DNA from: Candidatus Petromonas tenebris
Lineage (GTDB): Bacteria; Bacillota; Clostridia; Peptostreptococcales; Caminicellaceae
Assembly: GCA_014236755.1 (NCBI GenBank)
Contig: JACCKY010000001.1
Coordinates: 35,188 to 99,187, forward strand
Reading direction: 5' to 3'
DNA: 64,000 nucleotides
Shown here: positions 27,556 to 36,778 of the stretch, in pieces
Layout of the letters: each line of letters begins with the position of its first letter
Numbering within the stretch: position 1 is the stretch's first letter
The notes under the pieces: model-generated
The model's database searches: none
Seen by the model: the letters and a program-made list of their open reading frames with translations, nothing else
Told to the model about the DNA's origin: nothing
Made by a program: the position numbers and the translations under genes

Positions 27556-28296
27556 ATGGAAGCTTACAGTGGATTTGCTGAGGTATATGATTTTTTGATG
27601 AAGGATATAGATTATGATGTATGGGTGGATTATATAGAAGAAATCTTTAAGAGAAGAAATTATGTCCCTAGGAATATTTTAGAGCTTGCCTGTGGTACGG
27701 GAAATATAACTAACAGACTTGCAAAAAAAGGTTATAATATTACAGGTCTTGATATATCATCTGAAATGCTCACATTTGCTAAAGATAAAGCTTATAATTT
27801 GGGAGTGGATGTTACTTATATTAATCAGGATATGAAAGAATTAGAATTTTCCGGGAAGGTAGATTGCGTACTCTGTCTGTGTGATGGATTTAACTATATA
27901 TTAGATAAAGATGAATTATTTAATATCTTTAAGCGAATTTATCTTATTTTACAAAAAAATGGTTTGTTTATATTCGATATAAGCTCCTATTATAAAATTT
28001 CAGAAGTTTTAGGTACAAATACATATGCAGAAAATTTTGAAGACGTTTCCTATATTTGGGAAAATTATTTCGATTCTAGAACCGATATATGTGAATTTGA
28101 TTTGACGATTTTTATAAGGCAAGATAGTTTGTTTAAAAGGATTCAGGAATCTCACTGCCAAAGGGCCTATAAAATAGAAAGTATTTGTCAATTGCTGGAG
28201 GAAATTGGGTTTAAAAGTATAGAGGTATTTAATAGTTTTACTTTTGATAAACCTTTACTAACTGATGAAAGGATAAATTTTGTCTGTAAAAAATAG
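27556..28296 (+). CDS. class I SAM-dependent methyltransferase
   Basis: A 246-residue methyltransferase of the Rossmann-fold class I type. The SAM-binding motif is ILELACGTGNITNRLAKKG near residue 40, followed by the Asp-containing strand GLDISSEMLTFA and the MKELEFSGKVDCVLCLCDG motif. Members of this group methylate small molecules or proteins and cannot be told apart by sequence alone. It starts at ATG 27556 after AAAGGGG. The N-terminal sequence FAEVYDFLMKDIDYDVW is typical of the YoaH/YqeM-like group. No cofactor or substrate-specific neighbour is present. The downstream cold-shock gene has its own promoter. Confidence 0.85.
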   Translation: MEAYSGFAEVYDFLMKDIDYDVWVDYIEEIFKRRNYVPRNILELACGTGNITNRLAKKGYNITGLDISSEMLTFAKDKAYNLGVDVTYINQDMKELEFSGKVDCVLCLCDGFNYILDKDELFNIFKRIYLILQKNGLFIFDISSYYKISEVLGTNTYAENFEDVSYIWENYFDSRTDICEFDLTIFIRQDSLFKRIQESHCQRAYKIESICQLLEEIGFKSIEVFNSFTFDKPLLTDERINFVCKK

Positions 28297-28372
28297 AAGA
28301 ATTTTTATCATTTGTGAATAGTTTGATAAAAAATGGATAGATTAATATAAACAAGTTTTTTAATATACCTAT

Positions 28373-28401
28373 TTGACACGTTAAAAAGGTTATGTTAAAA
28401 T
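28373..28401 (+). promoter_or_regulatory. sigma-A promoter of the cold-shock gene
   Basis: TTGACA (28373-28378), a 17-base spacer and TAAAAT (28396-28401). The start of csp lies 57 bases downstream, leaving a short leader with an inverted AAGCTAGCTT-type sequence. Confidence 0.8.
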
Positions 28402-28458
28402 TAATTTAATTAAGCTAGCTTAATTATAATTTTCAAATGTTTTAGGAGGATTGTTTAG

Positions 28459-28656
28459 ATGAAAGGTAAAGTAAAATGGTTTAACAATGAGAAAGGTTAT
28501 GGATTCATAACAGGAGAAGACGGAAATGATGTGTTTGTACATTACACAGCAATTGAACAGGAAGGTTTTAAATCTTTAGAGGAAGACCAGGAAGTTGAAT
28601 TTGAAGTTGTGGAAGGTGAAAAAGGACCTCAAGCCACTCAAGTTGTAAAATTATAA
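28459..28656 (+). CDS. cold-shock protein (CspA/CspB family)
   Basis: A 65-residue single OB-fold protein. It has the RNP1-like KGYGFI and RNP2-like DVFVHY motifs, plus the N-terminal [17 protein letters not shown], which are the hallmark of CspA-type RNA chaperones. These bind single-stranded RNA and DNA and help translation at low temperature or after growth shifts. It has a strong ribosome binding site (AGGAGG) and its own promoter and terminator, so it is a single-gene unit. The name cspA or cspB cannot be distinguished here. Confidence 0.97.
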   Translation: MKGKVKWFNNEKGYGFITGEDGNDVFVHYTAIEQEGFKSLEEDQEVEFEVVEGEKGPQATQVVKL

Positions 28657-28680
28657 TAAAAATAAAATCAATCTGTTAAT

Positions 28681-28707
28681 TAGCCCTGATGTAGTCAGGG
28701 CTTTGTT
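28681..28707 (+). terminator. terminator of the cold-shock gene
   Basis: The stem AGCCCTGA/TCAGGGCT is followed by TTGTT, a weak T-tract. Confidence 0.65.
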
Positions 28708-28801
28708 AATGGCACAAATAGATTTGTTTCACTTTATTATAATACTCATACTTTTAGAAGTGAGATATAGAATAAGGAAGTAAGATAAAGTTTCACAATG
28801 A

Positions 28802-28832
28802 TTTAGTAGGAGATAAAAAACTCCTTCTAAAT
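28802..28832 (+). other. hairpin upstream of hslO
   Basis: The stem TTTAGTAGGAG/CTCCTTCTAAA has one mismatch and an A-rich loop, in the leader region about 50 bases before hslO. No T-run follows. Confidence 0.4.
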
Positions 28833-28882
28833 TGTTGAACTTTTATATATGAAACAAAGATAGAATATGTGGAGGGATTAAT

Positions 28883-29767
28883 TTGGCTAGTTATATCGTA
28901 AGAGGAATTGCTGCAAATAAAAACATAAGGGTCTTTGTTGCGATTACAACAGATATGGTAGAAAAGGCTAGAAGAATACATAATACTTTGCCGGTTGCAA
29001 CTGCTGCCTTAGGAAGAACAATAACAGCCGCTTCTATAATGGGTTATATGTTAAAAGGAGAAAAGGATAAGTTAACATTGCAGATAATGGGAGCAAATGA
29101 AATAAAATCAATAGTAGCTGTTTCAGATTCTACAGGAAATGTTAAAGGATATATTTCAAATCCTAATGTTAAACTGGCTTTTAACGAAAAAGGAAAGTTG
29201 GATGTAGGAGGAGCCATAGGTAAAAACGGAAAGTTAAGAGTTATTAAGGATCTTGGATTAAAGGAGCCCTATATTGGTCAGTCAAATTTGATAAGCGGAG
29301 AAATAGCAGAAGATATAGCTGCCTACTACATGTACTCAGAGCAGCAGCCCTCAGTAGTTTCCTTAGGAGTTCTAATAGATGTGGATGGTTCAGTTAAAGC
29401 GTCAGGTGGATTTATTATTCAGCCACTTCCTGAAGTTAAAGAAGAAATACTGGTACAGTTAGAGGAAGCTGTTAAGGATATACCACCTATATCTTCTATG
29501 GTAGATGAAGGAATGAGTGGTGAAGATATAATAAGAAAAATATTAAAGGGATTTGATGTAGAAATAGTTGATAGAACTAAAGTAGATTTTAAATGTGACT
29601 GCGATTCAGAAAAAATCGAAAAAGCTTTAGTAAGCCTTGGAGAATCCGAGTTAAAAAGCATCATAGAGGAAGATGAAAAGGCTGAGATAGTATGCCATTT
29701 CTGCAATACACGCTACAACTTTAATAAAGATGAGCTTATAGACCTTCTTAATAGGGCAAAATCATAA
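28883..29767 (+). CDS. hslO: 33 kDa chaperonin (Hsp33)
   Basis: A redox-regulated cytoplasmic chaperone of 294 residues that protects proteins against oxidative unfolding. The zinc-binding switch CDCDSE ... CHFCNTRYNF is intact near residues 235-275, with the C-x-C and C-x2-C pairs that form disulfides on oxidation. The N-terminal RGIAANKNIRVFVAITTDMV and the SASGG-like core are typical. It starts at TTG 28883 behind GGAGGG. There is no obvious promoter other than upstream A/T-rich sequence, so it might be read from the cold-shock region in part. Confidence 0.95.
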   Translation: MASYIVRGIAANKNIRVFVAITTDMVEKARRIHNTLPVATAALGRTITAASIMGYMLKGEKDKLTLQIMGANEIKSIVAVSDSTGNVKGYISNPNVKLAFNEKGKLDVGGAIGKNGKLRVIKDLGLKEPYIGQSNLISGEIAEDIAAYYMYSEQQPSVVSLGVLIDVDGSVKASGGFIIQPLPEVKEEILVQLEEAVKDIPPISSMVDEGMSGEDIIRKILKGFDVEIVDRTKVDFKCDCDSEKIEKALVSLGESELKSIIEEDEKAEIVCHFCNTRYNFNKDELIDLLNRAKS

Positions 29768-29841
29768 ATCTGTATGGGACTTTAAAAACATGTACAAGAG
29801 ACGGTTAAAAGAGTAAAATACAATATATGCAAAATTTACTA

Positions 29842-29870
29842 TTGACTTATGGATGAAAATGTTGTAATAT
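29842..29870 (+). promoter_or_regulatory. sigma-A promoter of the tRNA cluster
   Basis: TTGACT (29842-29847), a 17-base spacer and TAATAT (29865-29870) lie 24 bases upstream of the first tRNA. Confidence 0.65.
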
Positions 29871-29894
29871 ATATTTTGTCAGTTTCAAGGAAGT

Positions 29895-29970
29895 GGGCGC
29901 ATAGCTCAGCTGGGAGAGCACCTGCCTTACAAGCAGGGGGTCACAGGTTCGAGCCCTGTTGCGCCCACCA
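29895..29970 (+). tRNA. tRNA-Val (anticodon TAC)
   Basis: A 76-base cloverleaf. The acceptor stem is GGGCGCA/TGCGCCC, the anticodon loop is CTTACAA (TAC, reading GUA) and the CCA end is encoded. The same codon GUA is the specifier of the valS T-box. Confidence 0.97.
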
Positions 29971-29996
29971 ATTAAAATAAGCTAAGAGATAAATAT

Positions 29997-30073
29997 GGTC
30001 CGGTAGTTCAGTTGGTTAGAACGCTAGCCTGTCACGCTAGAGGCCGAGGGTTCGAGTCCCTTCCGGATCGCCA
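29997..30073 (+). tRNA. tRNA-Asp (anticodon GTC)
   Basis: A 77-base cloverleaf. The acceptor stem is GGTCCGG/CCGGATC with G discriminator, the anticodon loop is CTGTCAC and CCA is encoded. Confidence 0.97.
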
Positions 30074-30078
30074 TTTGT

Positions 30079-30154
<76 letters not shown>

Positions 30155-30155
30155 T

Positions 30156-30230
30156 GCGGTAGTGGCTCAGTGGTAGAGTATCGCCTTGCCAAGGCGAGGA
30201 TCGAGGGTTCGAATCCCTTCTACTGCTCCA
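30156..30230 (+). tRNA. tRNA-Gly (anticodon GCC)
   Basis: A 75-base cloverleaf. The acceptor stem is GCGGTAG/CTACTGC, the anticodon loop is TTGCCAA and CCA is encoded. Only one base separates it from tRNA-Phe. Confidence 0.96.
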
Positions 30231-30242
30231 AATTAATATTTT

Positions 30243-30317
<75 letters not shown>

Positions 30318-30322
30318 GTTTG

Positions 30323-30352
30323 AAAATCATCCTTTTCAGGATGGTTTTTTTG
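30323..30352 (+). terminator. terminator of the tRNA cluster
   Basis: The stem AATCATCC/GGATGGTT is followed by a run of T's, six bases after tRNA-Cys. Confidence 0.88.
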
Positions 30353-30420
30353 TTGTATAGTTGCATAATAAAGCTAATAAAAGAATAAGAATTATTAAGA
30401 TACACAAAGGTGGACATGTT

Positions 30421-31200
30421 ATGGTTAAATTCATTGAAAATCCATTTTTGCCTGATAATAAAGTAAAAACAGTTGTAGTAGACAGACGTATGCCTGTATC
30501 AATTCAGAATAAAATACGAGCTGAGGGTATAAATATTATAAAAACACCCTACTGTAAAGAATTATATGAGGCTATTTCATCCCATCCTGATATACTTATG
30601 CATCATATTGGAGGAAATGAAATAGTAGTTGCACCAAATATATATGAAAAATTTAAAAATAAGCTTAAAATGCTTAATTTAAATGTCATTTTAGGAAATA
30701 CTGTTTTAGAAAGTACCTATCCAGGCAATATTGCATATAATGTAGGAAGAATTGGAAAATTTGCAATTCACAATTTTAAATATACTGACAAAAGAGTTTT
30801 GCAAAAACTTGAGTGTAAAAACTTAAAGCTGATAAATGTGAAGCAAGGATACTCGAAATGTTCGATATGTGCAGTGAACGAAAAGGCAGCCATAACCTCC
30901 GATAAAGGAATTGCCAAAGCTCTTGAAGCTCATGGCGTGGACACTTTGCTAATACGACCTGGATATATTGACTTGCCTGGACTAAATTATGGATTTATAG
31001 GAGGAACTGCGGGGCTAATTGAGCAAAAAAAACTATTTTTTTGTGGAAACATAAAAAAGCATCCTGACTTTAAAATTATAAAAAATTTTTTACAAAAATA
31101 TTGGGTAGATATAGAGTATGTACAAAACATAGATTTAATTGACTTAGGATCAATAATTCCTTTAATAGAAACAACGCCAGTCAATAAAAACAATATCTGA
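30421..31200 (+). CDS. DUF6873-like protein (GME/arginine-deiminase-like fold)
   Basis: A 259-residue protein that looks like the DUF6873 family, whose members are assigned a guanidino-modifying-enzyme-like fold. Visible conserved pieces are YCKELYEAISSHPDILMHHIG, VAPNIYEKF, NVILGN and, later, GYSKCSICAVNEKAAITSDKGIA and a FIGGTAGLI segment. The acidic/His/Cys residues expected of a guanidine-modifying active site cannot be confirmed by eye. It starts at ATG 30421 behind AAAGGTGG. A longer in-frame reading would begin within the region just after the tRNA terminator. It is followed 73 bases downstream by ytxC. No function is assigned. Confidence 0.6.
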   Translation: MVKFIENPFLPDNKVKTVVVDRRMPVSIQNKIRAEGINIIKTPYCKELYEAISSHPDILMHHIGGNEIVVAPNIYEKFKNKLKMLNLNVILGNTVLESTYPGNIAYNVGRIGKFAIHNFKYTDKRVLQKLECKNLKLINVKQGYSKCSICAVNEKAAITSDKGIAKALEAHGVDTLLIRPGYIDLPGLNYGFIGGTAGLIEQKKLFFCGNIKKHPDFKIIKNFLQKYWVDIEYVQNIDLIDLGSIIPLIETTPVNKNNI

Positions 31201-31273
31201 CAACCGTGTATCTGTATATGCTTTTGATGAGCACCATATACTACTAGTACGAAAGGAAGGGAGTGAAAAATAG

Positions 31274-32194
31274 ATGCGTTTACTTTCAATAGTTTTTAAG
31301 GAGAGTAAAGATGAGGTTAAAAGGATAGCTCAAAAAATACTTCAGAATTATAACAGTCCAGATATTAATATAGATAGTGAAATAATTGAAGTTGGTAAAT
31401 ATAAAAGTGTTAATTTTTATATAGATGAAAACTTAATACCTAGTAGTGAAGAATATATAAATAGTGACTTTAAAAACGTTTTTAAACATTATGCGGCTAT
31501 TATAGTAGTAGATTATATTATAGATAACTTAGAATTTAAAATCATAGAAAAAATATTATGTAACAATTATAGTTTCTTAAAGTCTGGTGAAAGAAAATTT
31601 ATTTTACAACAGCTAAATAAATTTTTGGAAAAGGAATTTTATGATAAAAATGTTGATGTACCCTATAAAGTAAATAGAAAGGCTAAGATACTCTATAAAT
31701 TAATGAATTTCCTATCAAATAATGATATTGTCAATGTTGAAGGATTCGTTCATTTTAGATTGAAGAATTACTTTGAGGATCTAAATGATATCCTTGACAG
31801 GGCTATAGAAGAGTATATGATGGAAAAAGAATATAGGGAATTTATCCGATTGCTTAAATACTTTGTGAATGTGCAAGAGCCTAAAATAGAACTGCTAAAT
31901 GTAGTGGTAGATAAACATGGAAAATATCATCTCTACGATAAGGATAACAAGGTAATAGAGGACAAATACATAAGGGAATTGATGGATGATTTGTTAGATA
32001 ATGATCTCAGCTATGATGACATGCTAATCAGTTCTCTTATAACTATTGCACCTAAAAAAATTGTTATACATTACGCCAGTAATATTAAAAGCAATGAGAT
32101 CATTGAAACTATAAAAAATATATTTGAAGAAAGAGTATACATTTGTAGCAGTTGCAGAATTTGTAATCTCAACAGAGTTATTAAAGAAGAGTAG
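31274..32194 (+). CDS. ytxC: sporulation protein YtxC family
   Basis: A 306-residue soluble protein resembling the putative sporulation protein YtxC, whose gene is usually found upstream of thrS in Bacillus and Clostridia, as here. The family is known from sporulation but its molecular role is undefined. It starts with MRLLSIVFKESKDEVKRIAQKI, contains long helical and Asp/Lys-rich segments, and ends with a cysteine-bearing tail VYICSSCRICNLNRVIKEE that looks like a small zinc or Fe-S site (C-x2-C-x2-C). It ends in a terminator that overlaps the stop codon. Confidence 0.75.
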   Translation: MRLLSIVFKESKDEVKRIAQKILQNYNSPDINIDSEIIEVGKYKSVNFYIDENLIPSSEEYINSDFKNVFKHYAAIIVVDYIIDNLEFKIIEKILCNNYSFLKSGERKFILQQLNKFLEKEFYDKNVDVPYKVNRKAKILYKLMNFLSNNDIVNVEGFVHFRLKNYFEDLNDILDRAIEEYMMEKEYREFIRLLKYFVNVQEPKIELLNVVVDKHGKYHLYDKDNKVIEDKYIRELMDDLLDNDLSYDDMLISSLITIAPKKIVIHYASNIKSNEIIETIKNIFEERVYICSSCRICNLNRVIKEE

Positions 32195-32232
32195 AGAAAT
32201 AATCTCTACTCTTTAGTATTGTAACTATTTTT
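32187..32232 (+). terminator. terminator after ytxC
   Basis: The stem AAGAGTAGAGA/TCTCTACTCTT is followed by a spaced T-tract that includes TATTTTTTTT. Confidence 0.75.
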
Positions 32233-32286
32233 TTTATATGGTATACTTTTTGTGTTTACATAAGACAAGGCTAAGAGGTGAAGGTA

Positions 32287-32889
32287 ATGTTTTGGACAAA
32301 AGTAATTCTACTATCTATAATAGGGGCTGCAATAGGATGGCTTACAAATGTCTTTGCAATTAAACTTATATTTAGACCACTAAATCCTATAAAAATTCCA
32401 CTTGTAAACATTAGTATTCAGGGGCTTATACCAAAAAGAAAAAGCGAGCTGGCTCGAAGTATTGGTCAAACAGTTGAGACTGAGCTTGTATCTATTGAAG
32501 AAATTATGGATAAGATAATAGAAGAAGAAAACAAAAATCAAATGATACAAGAGATAAAACAGAAGGTAAAGGAAATTGCAGAGCAGAAAATTCCTTCTTT
32601 GATACCTGCCACAATAAGAAATATGATAATAGGATATATTGACGAGATTATCGAAAATGAAGGAGAAAATGCTCTGAATGAACTTAGTGAGAAATTGATT
32701 CATAAAGCAACAAGCGAAGTAAAAATATCTAAAATTATTGAAGATAAAGTAAATAAATTTGATTTGTACAAGCTAGAAGAGATTATTTTGAACATTGCCG
32801 AGAAGGAGTTAAAGCATATAGAGCTTTTAGGTGGGTTTATAGGATTTATAATTGGTTTTATACAAGGAGTTATAATTTTACAATTTTAA
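32287..32889 (+). CDS. DUF445 family membrane protein
   Basis: A 200-residue membrane protein of the DUF445 (YheB-like) family. The signature GAAIGWLTNVFAIKLIFRPLNP at the N terminus is clear. A long central coiled-coil-like helix (about 60-160, rich in Glu/Lys/Ile) and a C-terminal hydrophobic hairpin (LLGGFIGFIIGFIQGVIIL) follow. Larger family members exceed 370 residues, so this is a short clostridial form. It starts at ATG 32287, 6-7 bases after AGAGGTG, rather than the GTG at 32278 inside that site. The function is unknown. Confidence 0.8.
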   Translation: MFWTKVILLSIIGAAIGWLTNVFAIKLIFRPLNPIKIPLVNISIQGLIPKRKSELARSIGQTVETELVSIEEIMDKIIEEENKNQMIQEIKQKVKEIAEQKIPSLIPATIRNMIIGYIDEIIENEGENALNELSEKLIHKATSEVKISKIIEDKVNKFDLYKLEEIILNIAEKELKHIELLGGFIGFIIGFIQGVIILQF

Positions 32890-32921
32890 GGAATAAAAAA
32901 AGATTAAATTGTAAAAACTTA

Positions 32922-32949
32922 TTGACAAATAAAGTATTTTAAATATAAT
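32922..32949 (+). promoter_or_regulatory. sigma-A promoter of thrS
   Basis: TTGACA (32922-32927), a 16-base spacer and TATAAT (32944-32949) lie before the T-box. Confidence 0.75.
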
Positions 32950-32967
32950 TATAATAAAACATCTAAA

Positions 32968-33208
32968 GAAAATGCTATGATAGGGAAAAGTACTATTGAC
33001 CCAATCTACAGAGAGGAAATGTCAGCGGCTGAGAGCATTTCTGATATGGAAGTAGGAAAAACTACCCTGGAGCAGTAATCCAGTAGCCTTGAGGTGAAAA
33101 GATTACCGTTGGCAGCGTTAATGCCATGAGAGTGGAATTTTCAATTAGGGTGGAACCGCGGGTAAAACCTCTCGTCCCTTGGTTATGGGGATGAGGGGTT
33201 TTTTGATA
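32968..33208 (+). promoter_or_regulatory. T-box leader (threonine, specifier ACU)
   Basis: The T-box sequence AGGGTGGAACCGCG is at 33147-33160. By alignment with the pheS leader (specifier, three bases, then CTGGAG) the specifier is ACT at 33061-33063. The terminator (arms around AACCTCTCGTCCC and GGGGATGAGGGGTT, 33165-33206) lies 40 bases before thrS. Confidence 0.92.
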
Positions 33209-33248
33209 TTCAAATAGTTTACAATTATTGAAAAAGGAGGCAAGAAAC

Positions 33249-35177
33249 ATGGATAAGGTAAAAATTACCTTAAAAGACGGTTCGGTAAAAGAGGTGCCTA
33301 AAGGTATAACTATACTGGAAGTAGCTAAGATGATTGGTGGAAGACTTGCAAAGGAAGCCGTAGCTGGTGAAGTAGACGGAAAAGTTACAGACCTTAATTA
33401 TGAAATTCATAAGGATTGTGAAATTAACATATTAAAATTTGAAGATGAAAACGGTGAAGAGGTTTTCAGACACACTAGTGCCCATGTGTTGGCTCAAGCT
33501 GTTCAAAGACTTTTTCCACAGACTAAGTTGGCTATTGGACCTTCGATTGAAAATGGGTATTACTACGACTTTGATTCTGAGCATAAATTTACTCCTGAAG
33601 ATTTACAAAAGATAGAAAAGGAAATGGAGAAAATAGTTAAGGAAAATCTAGAGGTTGAAAGATTTGAGCTTCCGAGAGAAGAAGCTCTAAAACTGATGGA
33701 GGAAAAAGGCGAGAGGTACAAGGTAGAACTGATAAAGGAGCTCCCAGAAGATGAGACGATATCCTTCTATAAACAAGGTGACTTTATAGATCTTTGTAGA
33801 GGGCCTCATCTTCCTACAACAAAATATATTAAGGCTTTAAAGCTTTTAAGTACTGCAGGAGCTTATTGGAGAGGCGATGAAAAAAACAAAATGCTTCAAA
33901 GAATTTATGGAACTTCCTTTCCAAAGAAGAAATTGTTGGATGAATATTTACACAGACTAGAGGAAGCAAAGAAAAGGGACCATAGAAAACTGGGAAAAGA
34001 ACTAAAACTCTTTACTATTCTTGAGGAGGGACCAGGATTTCCCTTTTTCCTTCCAAATGGTATGGAACTGAAAAACACTCTTATGGAATATTGGAGAGAA
34101 GTTCATAAGAAAGCAGGGTATGTTGAAGTAGAAACACCTATTATACTCAACAGAAAACTTTGGGAGACATCAGGTCATTGGCATCATTATAAAGAAAACA
34201 TGTATGCCCTGCAGATAGATGAAGAGGATTATGCTATAAAACCAATGAACTGCCCAGGTGGGATGCTTGTCTATAAGACAGAAATGCGTTCCTATAGAGA
34301 TTTCCCGATGAGAGTCGGTGAAATAGGTAGAGTGCACAGACATGAGTTGTCTGGAGCACTTCATGGTCTCATGAGGGTAAGGGCTTTTACACAGGATGAC
34401 GCTCACATATTTATGCTTCCTGAACAAATAAAGGATGAGATTAAGGGCGTAGCCAAATTGATTGATGAAATCTACACAAAGTTTGGATTTAAGTATCATG
34501 TTGAGTTGTCTACAAGGCCTGAAGATTCCATGGGAAGCGATGAAGAATGGGAAATGGCTGAGTCAGCACTAAAAGAAGCCCTGGAAGAGTTAAAGCTTCC
34601 TTATAAATTAAACGAAGGTGATGGAGCTTTCTACGGTCCTAAAATAGACTTTCATTTAGAAGATTGTATTGGGAGAACATGGCAGTGCGGGACAATACAG
34701 CTTGACTTCCAACTTCCTCAAAGATTTGATTTAACTTATATAGGGAAAGATGGAGAAAAACATAGACCAATTGTAATACACAGAGTGGCATTTGGAAGCA
34801 TAGAAAGATTCATAGGAATCCTTATTGAGCATTTTGCCGGTAAATTCCCTACATGGCTTGCTCCTGTACAGGTTAAAATTTTACCTATAACAGATAGACA
34901 GGCTGAATATGCTGAAAAAATTGTAGAGCAGCTTGAGGATCAAGGAATTAAAGTGGAAATTGACAGCAGAAGTGAAAAAATAGGATATAAGATACGTGAA
35001 GCACAGCTTCAAAAAGTTCCGTATATGTTGATAGTAGGTGATAAAGAAGAGGAATCACAGACTGTATCGGTACGTTCAAGGGACAATGGGGAACTGGGAA
35101 GTCAGAAAGTTGAAGATTTCGTTGAAAAAATAATTAGTGAAATAGAAAATAGAACTTTAAATACAATTGAAGAATAA
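33249..35177 (+). CDS. thrS: threonine--tRNA ligase
   Basis: A class II synthetase of 642 residues that charges tRNA-Thr. The N-terminal TGS domain (1-60, VKITLKDGSVKEVPKGITILEV) is followed by the editing domain (about 65-240, with RHTSAHVLAQAVQRLFP). The class II core follows, with MNCPGGMLVYK, MRVGEIGRVHRHELSG and RVAFGSIERFIGILIEH, then a C-terminal anticodon-binding domain (VQVKILPITDRQAEY). It starts at ATG 33249 after AAAAGGAGG. An upstream in-frame TTG is inside that site. It is T-box controlled and is followed by a bidirectional terminator shared with the convergent ftsH-like gene. Confidence 0.98.
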   Translation: MDKVKITLKDGSVKEVPKGITILEVAKMIGGRLAKEAVAGEVDGKVTDLNYEIHKDCEINILKFEDENGEEVFRHTSAHVLAQAVQRLFPQTKLAIGPSIENGYYYDFDSEHKFTPEDLQKIEKEMEKIVKENLEVERFELPREEALKLMEEKGERYKVELIKELPEDETISFYKQGDFIDLCRGPHLPTTKYIKALKLLSTAGAYWRGDEKNKMLQRIYGTSFPKKKLLDEYLHRLEEAKKRDHRKLGKELKLFTILEEGPGFPFFLPNGMELKNTLMEYWREVHKKAGYVEVETPIILNRKLWETSGHWHHYKENMYALQIDEEDYAIKPMNCPGGMLVYKTEMRSYRDFPMRVGEIGRVHRHELSGALHGLMRVRAFTQDDAHIFMLPEQIKDEIKGVAKLIDEIYTKFGFKYHVELSTRPEDSMGSDEEWEMAESALKEALEELKLPYKLNEGDGAFYGPKIDFHLEDCIGRTWQCGTIQLDFQLPQRFDLTYIGKDGEKHRPIVIHRVAFGSIERFIGILIEHFAGKFPTWLAPVQVKILPITDRQAEYAEKIVEQLEDQGIKVEIDSRSEKIGYKIREAQLQKVPYMLIVGDKEEESQTVSVRSRDNGELGSQKVEDFVEKIISEIENRTLNTIEE

Positions 35178-35183
35178 GTAAAA

Positions 35184-35232
35184 AAACATAAAAGTCGTTT
35201 AATTAGCTTAAACGACTTTTATGTTTTTACTA
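35184..35232. terminator. bidirectional terminator
   Basis: The long stem ACATAAAAGTCGTTTA/TTAAACGACTTTTATGT lies between the convergent thrS and ftsH-like genes and includes the latter's stop codon. Confidence 0.92.
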
Positions 35233-36778
35233 AAATATCTTCAAAATTATCAAACTCATTAATTATTTTGTCTAATTCTTCACCAGTTAGGGTTTCTTTT
35301 TCATATAGTACCGACGCTACCCTGTTTAATAACTCCTTGTGTAGTCTTATTACTTCCACTGATTGTTTATAACATATGTTTATTATCTTAGTGATTTCCT
35401 TATCTATTATATCATAGCAGTTGCGAATAAGATTAGGTTCAAAAAATCTATTTTCCAAGTCACTCATTCCATATTCGCATACCATTTGAAAGGCTAATTG
35501 ATTTGCTTTTTTCAAATCATCCTTAGCCCCTGTTGATATACTTCCAAAAATTACTTCCTCTGCTGCTCGTCCCCCTAGTATTACCTGAATTTTATTGTAA
35601 AGTTCATCCTTGGTTATAAGGAATCGTTCTTCTTCTGGAGTATACATTACATATCCCAAGGCTTGACTCCTAGGAATAATGGATATTTTGGATATTAAGT
35701 CAGTATTTAACTTTTTACCTACTAAGGCATGACCCGCTTCATGGAAGGAAACCCTTCTCTTTTCCTTTTCAATAATATTGGCATTTTTTCTTTCAAGGCC
35801 TCCTATTACTTTTTCTATTGCCTCACTAAAATCATCTTTTTCAATAATTTTTTTATTCTGCCTAACAGCTAATATAGCTGCTTCATTTGCAATGTTGGAA
35901 ATATGAGCTCCCGACATGCCGTGGGTTCGTTTGGCTAATTCTTTTATATCAATATCTGGGCTTATAGGTTTCCCCTTTATATGGACCTTAAAAATTTCTT
36001 CCCTTGATTTAATATCCGGGTTGCCTATAAATATGTTCCTATCAAATCTTCCAGGTCTCTGTAGTGCTTCATCCAACATATCCAGTCGATTAGTAGCACC
36101 GATAACAATAATTGTTTGGTCATTATTAAAACCATCCATTTCTATTAAAAGCTGATTAAGGGTTTGGTCTTTTTCATTATTACTTTCCAGGCTTCTCTTA
36201 GCTCCAATAGCATCTATTTCGTCAATGAAAATAACGGCGGGAGCTTCTTTCCTAGCTTTTTCAAACAAAGATCTAACTCTTTTAGCACCCACACCTACAT
36301 ATTTCTCCACAAACTCTGAACCGCTTGCAGGAAAGAATTTAGAGTTAGTTTCACCTGCTATAGCCTTTGCCAGTAAAGTTTTACCCGTTCCCGGTGGTCC
36401 GTGTAACAGGATACCCTTCGGAATCTTAGCTCCCATTGCTTTGTACTTTTCAGGACTTTTGAGAAAATCGATTATCTCGGCTAATTCTTCCTTTACTTCC
36501 TCTAAACCTGCTACATCTTTAAAACCAACTTTAGGACTAGCGTTATTTTCACCTTTTTTATCGTTTTTATCATTTTTTAAGTGGACTGGAGCCAATTGAG
36601 GTGAATTGTCTAGTCTTAAAAAATATATTAATAAAAATATATTTAATATTATCAAAGTGATCTTTATCGAATTATTAAAATTATTTGAAATCCCTTTATT
36701 GAAATGGGAAAGAGTAATAATAGACGTATTGAAAACTACTAAAATAAGTAGTAGAAAAAAAATTGTCTTTTTTTTCAA
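35219..36778 (-). CDS. short FtsH-like ATP-dependent zinc metalloprotease
   Basis: An AAA+ membrane protease of 519 residues, a shorter FtsH paralogue. Two transmembrane helices (about 6-23 and 39-55) enclose only about 15 residues, versus about 75 in FtsH. The AAA module has Walker A GPPGTGKT (127-134), Walker B VIFIDEIDA (182-190) and the SRH ATNRLDMLDEALQRPGRFDR region. The protease domain has HEAGH (346-350) and the Asp ligand region STGAKDD. The tail between about 435 and 460 is shortened relative to FtsH. It starts at TTG 36778 behind AGGTGG. The lack of an external domain suggests a specialised role, and a stand-alone FtsH probably exists elsewhere. Confidence 0.85.
   Translation of the reverse strand: MKKKTIFFLLLILVVFNTSIITLSHFNKGISNNFNNSIKITLIILNIFLLIYFLRLDNSPQLAPVHLKNDKNDKKGENNASPKVGFKDVAGLEEVKEELAEIIDFLKSPEKYKAMGAKIPKGILLHGPPGTGKTLLAKAIAGETNSKFFPASGSEFVEKYVGVGAKRVRSLFEKARKEAPAVIFIDEIDAIGAKRSLESNNEKDQTLNQLLIEMDGFNNDQTIIVIGATNRLDMLDEALQRPGRFDRNIFIGNPDIKSREEIFKVHIKGKPISPDIDIKELAKRTHGMSGAHISNIANEAAILAVRQNKKIIEKDDFSEAIEKVIGGLERKNANIIEKEKRRVSFHEAGHALVGKKLNTDLISKISIIPRSQALGYVMYTPEEERFLITKDELYNKIQVILGGRAAEEVIFGSISTGAKDDLKKANQLAFQMVCEYGMSDLENRFFEPNLIRNCYDIIDKEITKIINICYKQSVEVIRLHKELLNRVASVLYEKETLTGEELDKIINEFDNFEDILVKT

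Noticed and set aside
33062..33250. Minus-strand ORF over the thrS leader
   Set aside because: It lies entirely in the T-box and its terminator.
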